Source: Phaeoceros laevis (taxonomy: Eukaryota; Anthocerotophyta; Anthocerotopsida; Notothyladales). Taken from it: a stretch of DNA of 33,976 bases. The notes below the pieces were generated by a model. That model was not told the origin of the DNA, ran no database searches, and was given only the letters and a program-made list of their open reading frames with translations. The translations under genes and the position numbers were made by a program. The stretch is taken from positions 1 through 33,976 of the forward strand of contig JBNGIQ010008481.1 in NCBI GenBank assembly GCA_049999765.1, read 5' to 3'. This document shows, piece after piece, positions 27,632 through 33,976 of this stretch (positions are counted from its first letter, which is position 1; each line of letters begins with the position of its first letter).

Positions 27632-28794
27632 TAATTTACACCTGTTTTTTCACTGATTCCAGCCACTCTGGTGGTGCCTCTTTGAAACCCCATAGCCACT
27701 TCTCGCTCATTAGCGGTGGGCTCTCCGACCTCCTGCAATGCTTCGTTCACCACTGTCCCAGCACCTCCATTTCGAAAGGCATATGACCTGGCCACCGACA
27801 TGAATGTAGGCCAGGCAACTCGCGATTGTCCTGCCTTGTTTGCTGGAAAAAATGGCAGCCTGTCATCACGTTTCACGGGTTGCACTTTTCTCCCTGCTTC
27901 CATCACCTGGGCAAAATCACCCTTACTCCACGTTGTGCTGCTTCTATATTGCCGCAAAGCCAACGCACTTACTCCATTTGTCCAAAAACTTCGCAATCGA
28001 TGCGCCACAGAGCCAAACTGTACCGCATCCAACATCACCTCAAGTCTCAACCAGCTCTTAACTTCTTGGTAATCTTTGCGCAAATGCTCCCGGCGATCAA
28101 AACATGCCGTCACATTCTCGATGATATACCAGCATGGCCGCCTTTGTTTTTGCACCAATCCCAGCACCCTCACAAGGTCCATGAACAACATGCTATGTTT
28201 GTCTTGTAACCCTGCACCCCTTCCTGCGCTCGAGAGTCCTTGGCACTCCCAACCGGCCATCAGGATATCAATATCCATTCCCAACGCTTCCAGGTGTGCC
28301 TGTCCCAGCAGCCTGATGTCATCCGGCACTGATGCCTGAAACCCACGTACAGCACTTGCAGGTAGCAACTTAGGATACTTGACAAGTAGCTGATTCACTC
28401 GCTCCCTGGCTGCTACTTGTGCATTCCAGTTGCAATCGCAATATACATACTTTTTTACCTTGATGCCAGCCTTTAACAGCGCCTCCAAACCACTGCTGAT
28501 GCCAGCAAACACTTCCATCACCACTGCTCCATCTTCAGGAGGTGTCCACGTTATCTCCTTCGTGTTTATTTTGCCGTTTTGCTTCACATCTGCAACTGCA
28601 GGTATCATGCACTCTTCTGGTGCATACATTTTGTCCCCTTCCTTTAGCACCGCTGCCATGGGGTCCACCATCATTACCATGCGCCCTGCATGCTCTGCCT
28701 CATTCATTTGCGTTGCAGACTCCTCAACCCATTGTTCTGCAGCCTCTGCGAAACATTCTAACATCTCATCTTCCTGCACACCGTGCTCAGGCAC
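27592..28794 (-). CDS. DNMT3-like cytosine-5 methyltransferase domain in gypsy-2 Pol
   Basis: About 400 open codons. Motif I is MEVFAGISSGLEALLKAG (residues 93-110), with IKVKKYVYCD behind it. Motif IV is LMAGWECQGLSSAGRG with catalytic Cys 184. Motif VI is YIIENV (223-228), with the Glu that protonates or contacts cytosine. Motif VIII is VMLDAVQFGSVAHRLRSFWTN, close to the AHRxRxFWGN form of DNMT3. ANEREVAMGF (361-370) matches the E...GF block before motif X, and motif X itself (LGRAFDLN) lies in the next frame. Order is unpermuted, unlike plant DRM. The Pro-Cys of motif IV is Glu-Cys here and in gypsy-1. The N-terminal 90 residues are an acidic linker. The predicted role is methylating DNA at C5; activity is unproven. 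Confidence 0.9.
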   Translation of the reverse strand: MPEHGVQEDEMLECFAEAAEQWVEESATQMNEAEHAGRMVMMVDPMAAVLKEGDKMYAPEECMIPAVADVKQNGKINTKEITWTPPEDGAVVMEVFAGISSGLEALLKAGIKVKKYVYCDCNWNAQVAARERVNQLLVKYPKLLPASAVRGFQASVPDDIRLLGQAHLEALGMDIDILMAGWECQGLSSAGRGAGLQDKHSMLFMDLVRVLGLVQKQRRPCWYIIENVTACFDRREHLRKDYQEVKSWLRLEVMLDAVQFGSVAHRLRSFWTNGVSALALRQYRSSTTWSKGDFAQVMEAGRKVQPVKRDDRLPFFPANKAGQSRVAWPTFMSVARSYAFRNGGAGTVVNEALQEVGEPTANEREVAMGFQRGTTRVAGISEKTGVNYWEELSISTRCTG

Positions 28795-28803
28795 TTGAAC
28801 CAG

Positions 28804-29418
28804 TTATGCGCTGGCAAAGACTTCTTCCAGTGTCGCCACATGTGTCATCGTGCTGTTTTTCAACTGACGGCGGTGAAGATCCAATGGCATGGTACAAACC
28901 TTGTCATATTCTCCACTCATATACCCCGGCCGATAGAATGCCACTTCCTGATACGGGTCCACCCCAAGTGCCGGACCATAGGTAGCATCAGACCTTAAGA
29001 ACACATCATAGTTCTCTGCATCGGTGACCAAACACCAAACCATCACCACACATTCACCGTCACGACATGGATTTAGCACTGTTCGCACTGGCTGCTTGGT
29101 TACTCCAAGCACATTTTCCTTAGTTCCTGCTGATGTAGCCAGCTTTACCATGCTATCTTCGAGCTTGGATCCATATAACCCTAACGCCATCTTCACCCTT
29201 TTGCCTAGTAGCACGTGCTCTGCCCCAGTGTCAATCAGCACTTTCATGGGTGCGTATCCATTCACCTCAACATGCCGTCCCTGATTCGTCACCATGGCTA
29301 TTCCTCCTTTAAGCTTTACCCTGTCCTTATGCACAAACGGTGCTACCTTGCATTGCCAAAACTGAGCTTGGTGCGCCACAGTGACCACCTCTGCTGGTTT
29401 CAATGCTCGATTGGCCAC
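28804..29418 (-). CDS. Gypsy-2 aspartic protease
   Basis: The protease core is GYAPMKVLIDTGAEHVLLGKRV, with active site DTGA at residues 63-66. It cleaves the polyprotein. It is followed by DVFLRSDATYGPALGVDPYQ and EVAFYRPGYMSGEYDKVCTM, a region that is also kept in gypsy-1 and may be an insert or linker specific to this family. The frame is -1 relative to Gag and overlaps it by about 24 bp. It ends at TAA (28804-28806), after which the same frame continues into the methyltransferase, so protease and methyltransferase were probably one chain. Confidence 0.88.
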   Translation of the reverse strand: MANRALKPAEVVTVAHQAQFWQCKVAPFVHKDRVKLKGGIAMVTNQGRHVEVNGYAPMKVLIDTGAEHVLLGKRVKMALGLYGSKLEDSMVKLATSAGTKENVLGVTKQPVRTVLNPCRDGECVVMVWCLVTDAENYDVFLRSDATYGPALGVDPYQEVAFYRPGYMSGEYDKVCTMPLDLHRRQLKNSTMTHVATLEEVFASA

Positions 29419-30758
29419 CCACTATGCACTGTTGCCCTGAGATTAGTGCTTTGCAGTCCTACGTCAGTCAGGTTGAGACATGGCACTGCCATCAACCTAC
29501 TCAATATGATTTCCGTGCTCAACTTGTTCATGCCTACCCTGCTCAAGTCAAGTTGGTTTCCAGCATGCTTATGACTCGTTGCACCTGCTTTTTGCTCAAA
29601 AGACTTTGGCATTTTTGCAAATAGTCGCGTTTGAATTTTCATTGTCTCTTCTGCATCTGCGAGCTCATCCTCAGTTACTTCATTTTCGACAATGTTGCCC
29701 TTCTTCTTGCTGGCAGTGCCCTTGCGCTTCCTTACTGCCATGTAGCTGGGAGCCTCATCAGAATCATCTGATATCTCTTGCTGCTGTACAGTCATGACTG
29801 TGTTGGCACTGAGGGTTTCCACCTTCTTCTGCAATTCGGCTATCAAGGCCATCATTTGACTTTTCTCTTCACTGTCCTTGTCACCTTCTCCTCGCACAAA
29901 ACGAACTCCTTCTGCCGTCTGAGCTGGACGCAGCTCTGGGTGACTCTTCCAACATGCTCTCTCAGAATGCCCATACCTCCGACATGCTGGGCATGGAGTC
30001 TGTCCCTTGTTTCCATCCCACCTATATTCGCATTCTTTGGACAGGTGTGCTCCTAAGCAACGAGAGCATGGGTCTACCATTACTCCACCATTAGCTGGCC
30101 TTTCCCTTCTGAATGGGGCTTGTGTCGCAGATTTATCCACCTGCCTGCTGCTGCTGGCCTGTCCTGCTGCAGGGTGCCCAGACTTGATGCCGTGATTCCT
30201 TCTTTCATAGTATGCATTTGAATACGCATCTGCTGGAATGATCCTGTCAGTAATTTCATATACCTGCTCCAAGGTATACATCTTGCCATAGGTAAGATGC
30301 ACTGCATCCGACACCTTAATCTGCTGTTTATATGGCATGGCGCCCAAAAAATCCTCAGCAGCATCCCTAGGATTTCTGAGCCCTGTGTCCTCCATTAGCT
30401 GTTCCAGCCTCAGGTATGCTGACCTCAAATTCTCCCCAGGCTTGAAAGTAAAACGCATTATTTCCTCCATTTTCTCTTGAGTGTGCGCAGGAAACTCTGC
30501 ACGCAAAATATCAAACATCACTTCAACCAACGGCTTCTTGCTTTTGCCACCCTTAGACCCCAAAGCTCCACTCTCCTCCTTCACAAGTGACAGTCCAGCC
30601 TTGGTTTCACCCTCAGGCCTGTATTTCCGGTAAACTTTGGGAGCTTCCCCACCCAAAAACCTCGACATCTGCAAAATCGCAAACTCTTGGGTGAATTTTT
30701 CAGTCTTCAACTCGATTTCGGCCATGCTGGCCAGAAACCGATCTTCAAACTCTGGCAT
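29400..30758 (-). CDS. Gypsy-2 Gag with two zinc knuckles
   Basis: 452 codons from ATG 30758. The capsid-like part has FTQEFAILQMSRFLGGEAPK, TQEKMEEIMRFTFKPGENLR and AYLRLEQLMEDTGLRNP. Two nucleic-acid-binding knuckles follow: CSRCLGAHLSKEC (CX2CX3HX4C, residue 231) and CPACRRYGHSERAC (CX2CX4HX4C, residue 256). The tail is acidic and lysine-rich, with a helical MMALIAELQKKVETLSA and SDDSDEAPSY. Gag packages the RNA and builds the particle. A duplicated TTTGAAGATC flanks the ATG, and further gag-like sequence lies upstream in another frame, so the true start may be farther out. Confidence 0.88.
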   Translation of the reverse strand: MPEFEDRFLASMAEIELKTEKFTQEFAILQMSRFLGGEAPKVYRKYRPEGETKAGLSLVKEESGALGSKGGKSKKPLVEVMFDILRAEFPAHTQEKMEEIMRFTFKPGENLRSAYLRLEQLMEDTGLRNPRDAAEDFLGAMPYKQQIKVSDAVHLTYGKMYTLEQVYEITDRIIPADAYSNAYYERRNHGIKSGHPAAGQASSSRQVDKSATQAPFRRERPANGGVMVDPCSRCLGAHLSKECEYRWDGNKGQTPCPACRRYGHSERACWKSHPELRPAQTAEGVRFVRGEGDKDSEEKSQMMALIAELQKKVETLSANTVMTVQQQEISDDSDEAPSYMAVRKRKGTASKKKGNIVENEVTEDELADAEETMKIQTRLFAKMPKSFEQKAGATSHKHAGNQLDLSRVGMNKLSTEIILSRLMAVPCLNLTDVGLQSTNLRATVHSGWPIEH

Positions 30759-31010
30759 GGATCTTCAAACTTTTGTCTTTCCTAGACACCTCCATGCTGA
30801 AATCTGAGCCCACGTTCGTTTCTTCAAAAGATGGCTGCCTCACTGCTTCGTGAGGCAGAACCACCCGCCGCTCTGTCCTTTTCCACCCAACTGACGGAGG
30901 CCTCGACTCACAATACAATCCTCACAGGCTTCGCCCACACTTGGCGTGACGGGCTCCTCCACGTCTGAGCTCCCGCTGTCCATCACCATGCAAGCAAACC
31001 CTAGCTCTTC

Positions 31011-31208
31011 TCACGCCTGCCACTGCTGCACGATAGTGTCCACGTCTTCCAAGTTTCGGCCTGCAGCCAGATGCCCTCCAATCCACACCAGCACATCTAT
31101 AGCTTCCTCCCACAATGTCGTCCACATGGCCTCCACCGTCATGCCGATTCTGGGTGCCAACTCTGCAAGCGTCAATCGGCCGAAGCGATATCTTCCCAGC
31201 TCTTCCAT
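31011..31208 (-). pseudogene. Possible N-terminal part of gypsy-2 Gag
   Basis: 65 codons, MEELGRYRFGRLTLAELAPR, MTVEAMWTTLWEEAIDVLVW and IVQQWQA, then TGA. Composition is protein-like and amphipathic. It is about 250 bp upstream of the Gag ATG on the same strand, with frame breaks between. I cannot match it to a family, and it may be a matrix-like N-terminus or a separate leader ORF. Confidence 0.4.
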
Positions 31209-31900
31209 GTCAGCACTTGCCTGCTGATTCTGCTAGCAAGACTCGCTCGAGCTCATTCATTCTCACACTGTCAGCTCGCCTAGCTACCATGCTTCCCTAT
31301 TTTACCAAGCACGCACTCAGGCATCACAAGCCACATGCACAGCAATTTGAGCACCTGCACAACGCTTCCTTGACCTCCCCTTGGGTCTCATGCTCGTACA
31401 TGCCTCTCTGAGGTCTGCTGCCACCCGCCATTTTGATGCATTCCCTTCACGTTGACGCTCTCAACCAGGGAATTGCTAGCTGTGTAATCAAGCCACACAC
31501 ACACACCACAATCTCAGCTCTTTCACTCACTTGCCAACAAACATGTCTTGGAATTCAGCTGGTCGTTGCCAGTCACACACCGCAACCCTACTGCAGGAAC
31601 AACTAGCAATTCATCTGTTCATGGCGGCTTGCCCTTCCTTATCTAGCTCGCGCGCACCTTCTCTACGCATTCCCTGGCTCACGCTTCTCCCAGGAACCCC
31701 GGCTGGCTCTTCCGCGCGCCTTGAATGCTGTTGGCGCGCAGGCTAACAGTAGTCACTTCGCGTGACCGCACACAAAGCTATGCTAACTTATCCCAACCAA
31801 ATGTCTGGCTGCTTTGCAGCCCGCTTCACATCGCGCAGGGTGCCATCGACACACGATTATAACACCCTTTTTACCGGGCCTTGACACTACTACCTACTTG
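31209..31900. other. Gypsy-2 leader or 5' LTR region, not resolved
   Basis: No clear gene. A CA-dinucleotide run lies at about 31496-31512, and GCGCGC-rich segments at about 31645-31740. A 5' LTR and primer site would be expected here on the minus strand, but I find no initiator-Met site and no match to the sequence beyond the polypurine tract. Confidence 0.4.
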
Positions 31901-33152
31901 CCTCTACACCGCATGACAAAGCTGGATTATCGGTGGGTGGATATACCAGAAGGTACACCTGAAGAAACTCATCAAGCGCTCAATAGAACTAATAAGGAGG
32001 AAAATATTGGGGAGGATGATCCCAGAAGAGTCGAAGATCTGCAGGAAGGACGAGTCACAGGTTCAAAGCCCCCTAACAATCAGCTTATACCTCACCTGGA
32101 TGAGGAGATCACCATTAAGGAGTCCAAAGAGGTCGCCACTGGGGCAGACGCAAACGTTGCAATAGTGCAGCATAAAATGCAGCTGACAAGGGGGAGAAGT
32201 CCAGGGCAAAACCCAGTCACCACGGAGCAGAAAGATCAGATGTTGGGGAACGGTCAAATGGTGATCTACAAGTCACCAAGCAGCCGCTTTGATGCCTAGA
32301 AACATATTGGTAATCTGGAAGATCAAGTCACTCTTCAACACTTCATCAAAAAAGGTCGTGGATTGCAAGTGGATTGCAAAGGATAGGTCAGCCTCTAGAT
32401 GGTTTGCTGGACAGTGAAATGAATGACGTAATAGAAGAAGTATTGTTTGATAAATCAGTAGAAGGAGAGAAGGTATACTAGGATTGCATCTCGGGTGAAA
32501 CCCAAGCCAAATATTCGTCTTGCCAGGATAGATTCGGAGTTGAGAAGGATGATTCTAGAGCGTTGCCTGCAGAAACAGTTCATGTTTTTGCTCTTTATAC
32601 CGTGGACGAACAACTTCCAACACATGCTAGTGGACAAAACGTCAGCATTCACAAAACTGATCCAATTGACGTTAAAACCAGGGGAGGATCCTTTTTCTAG
32701 CATGATACAACTTCTAATGGCGGGCAATGTCCTCACTGGAAAGCTGTCTAAGGAAATCATGGAATGTCGTGCCCCAGTCAAATTTGGCCAGAAGCATTGG
32801 ATTATGCTAACTTTTCATGAAGACCAGTGGAAGTTTACGTAATAAGGTCTGGAAGCATTGGCACTGGTTGCCTAAAGATGAGGCAATGGAAGTATTAAGG
32901 GAGAACACAGTGATGTGGTCGGAGAGACAGCTCCAAGAGGAGGGTGGCCTTACGGCACCTGACCTTGTTGTTGGGTTCTCTTGGTTTGCAAGGAGATCAC
33001 ACTCTGAGATTGAACAGCTCCTACATCAATCTGAAGAGAAGAGAACTCAGATGACAAGGGGGCAAATAACTCAGGGGTATTTGCATGCTACACCCGGGCC
33101 AAAAGCGGCGGTACTTGCTCGCCCCGTCGGCCCACCCCGGATGGACAGCTAG
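31900..33152 (+). pseudogene. Unrecognised decayed coding-like region
   Basis: Several hydrophilic frames follow one another on the plus strand: about 31814-32299 (RWVDIPEGTPEETHQALNRT ... ITIKESKEVATGADANVAIV), 32495-32842 (LARIDSELRRMILERCLQKQ ... FIPWTNNFQHMLVDKTSAFTK), and 32817-33152 (MEVLRENTVMWSERQLQEEG). Frame changes separate them. I recognise no family. Composition suggests a former protein-coding gene or element ORF interrupted or flanked by gypsy-2, possibly together with 23722-24016. Confidence 0.35.
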
Positions 33153-33487
33153 CCCGCTGAGTACTTATTCAGTACTTGTTGACATTTAAAAAAAAGAATA
33201 ATGCTGCCGTCAGTTGCAGGATCCCATTGGATTCAAAAAATCGGACGGCCAAAAGAAGGTCTAAAAATAAACTAAAAAGCCGCCGTTGCGGATGTCCCGG
33301 TCCGCTGGCGACTTTCATTCAATGCGTCTCTCTCAATTGTTCGGTACTTTCCCTCTCTGGAGACTACGTCCTTCTAGCAGCTGCCCGCCATAGCCATTCC
33401 TTGCTTTTTTGATTGCATTGGTGTCGAATTGGGCCATTTTGTGCATGCGATTTTGCCAGTGTTCAAGTGTGTGTTTGTCAATTCGTC
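33153..33487. other. Intergenic, possible promoter
   Basis: No gene or element ends are recognised. The stretch before the candidate exon at 33488 is pyrimidine- and T-rich, as a plant promoter or 5' UTR might be. Confidence 0.4.
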
Positions 33488-33544
33488 ATGGCGCCTCCAG
33501 CTGCATCTCCAGGCAAGGCTCCTCCTCGCCCATCCCCAGCCAAG
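33488..33544 (+). CDS. Candidate first exon of an unidentified gene
   Basis: ATG at 33488 begins MAPPAASPGKAPPRPSPAK and is followed by AAG|GTAGCA, a usable donor in phase 0. Past this point the composition changes abruptly to AT-rich repeats and the frame becomes implausible, so an intron would fit. A Pro/Ala-rich start is common in plant proteins but not diagnostic. The remainder would lie outside the window. Confidence 0.3.
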
Positions 33545-33584
33545 GTAGCAATAGAGAGGAAGGCCACATCACAAATTCTGAGGC

Positions 33585-33910
33585 AAGCAGTTTCCATATG
33601 GAGGCTGTATGGAAGCCGCTTCATATGGCTCTTCTATGGAAGCCATGTGATTTTTTTTCATGGTAGTTGTACGTTATCTATACATGGGCCATACCGAAGT
33701 GACTCATACATAATCCATATATATGTTGTATCGCCTTCGTACATAGTTGTGTATGATGATATATACATATGTCATACCTATGTGCGTACAAGTTCTACAT
33801 TAATCACAAGTGGAGAAATCATATGGTTTTTTTATGGTCGCTATATGGATTTTTATCATATGAGTACCATAATCAGCTCATAGGTAACATATATGCTTAG
33901 TCTTATAGTG
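33585..33910. repeat. AT-rich sequence with many CATATGG/TATGG motifs
   Basis: TATGGAAGCC-type words repeat at about 33608 and 33635, and CATATGG or close variants recur (near 33595, 33623, 33820, 33842, 33857). Many are self-complementary CATATG. A low-copy degenerate repeat seems likely; no gene is seen. Confidence 0.45.
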
Positions 33911-33976
33911 CATATATGTAGTTAGTGACATGGACACAAAAATTTCATCAAAATTAGATTATGGTATTTGTGGATG

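Larger units (their letters stand above)
24298..31208 (-). mobile_element. Gypsy-2: Ty3/gypsy element with DNMT3-like methyltransferase and PHD finger
   Basis: Reverse-strand element with domain order Gag (two knuckles), protease, methyltransferase, reverse transcriptase, RNase H, integrase, PHD finger. The RNase H before integrase order and the sequence blocks define Ty3/gypsy. Interruptions are few: frame changes at 29400-29424, 27650 and 24695, and in-frame stops at 28804, 27056, 26378, 25952 and about 25911. LTR ends are not resolved, so the borders given are the polypurine tract and the outermost gag-like frame. It is the best template here for describing the family. Confidence 0.85.

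Noticed and set aside
27644-27651. Canonical -1 programmed frameshift site A AAA AAC between methyltransferase and RT
   Set aside because: The heptamer sits in the -1 frame, not in the incoming frame, so the tRNAs would not re-pair properly. An indel in the A-run is simpler.
27592-28794. Host DNMT gene in which a retrotransposon inserted
   Set aside because: Two independent gypsy copies have the domain at the same place after protease, and gypsy-2 continues from motif X into RT in one frame.
27716-28798. Plus-strand ORFs of 73-127 codons opposite the methyltransferase
   Set aside because: They are mirror frames of a long conserved coding region and have no recognisable domains.

Overview
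This is a repeat-dominated stretch of a streptophyte nuclear genome (green plant or charophyte alga). The one clear host gene is a plant-type actin-depolymerising factor (ADF/cofilin) at 2875-3498 with plant-style introns. Almost everything from about 5.0 kb to 31 kb is LTR retrotransposon, much of it nested. A MITE with piggyBac-type ends (3957-4412) would be unusual for a flowering plant and leans towards an alga or early-diverging lineage, but I cannot name the species. Parts of the start and end of the window hold nothing I recognise.

Layout. 1-2640: no gene seen. 2645?-3498: ADF gene. 3957-4412: MITE with TTAA duplication. 4593-4810: 50-bp minisatellite. About 5036-23655 (+): a decayed Ty3/gypsy element (gypsy-1), split by two Ty1/copia insertions. 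Copia-1 (8129-18088, +) has 227-bp LTRs and target duplication GACAG. It is itself interrupted by a 5'-truncated LINE (11337-14042, duplication ACAAATG), which carries a tRNA-derived SINE (11864-12606, duplication ACTTCCACATG; 400 N inside). Copia-2 (19083-23044, -) has 273/274-bp LTRs and duplication GACTT. It landed inside motif I of a cytosine methyltransferase domain of gypsy-1. 24298-31208 (-): a second and better preserved relative, gypsy-2. 31900-33150: decayed, unrecognised coding-like sequence. 33488-33544: a possible first exon of another gene.

The main discovery is the gypsy family. Gypsy-2 encodes, in order, Gag with two zinc knuckles, aspartic protease, a DNMT3-like cytosine-5 methyltransferase, reverse transcriptase, RNase H, integrase and a C-terminal PHD finger. 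The element therefore seems to carry its own DNA-methylation writer and chromatin reader. Gypsy-1 has the same methyltransferase in the same place after the protease. Both copies replace the usual proline before the catalytic cysteine with Trp-Glu (G-W-E-C-Q), so that change is a family trait and not damage to one copy.

Two other patterns deserve attention. Both copia elements have LTRs ending TA...TA instead of TG...CA, carry an extra ORF upstream of gag, and seem to share a related antisense ORF just before the 3' LTR. All long elements carry stops or frameshifts, so each copy here is probably non-autonomous; the insertion order can be read from restored reading frames and target duplications.
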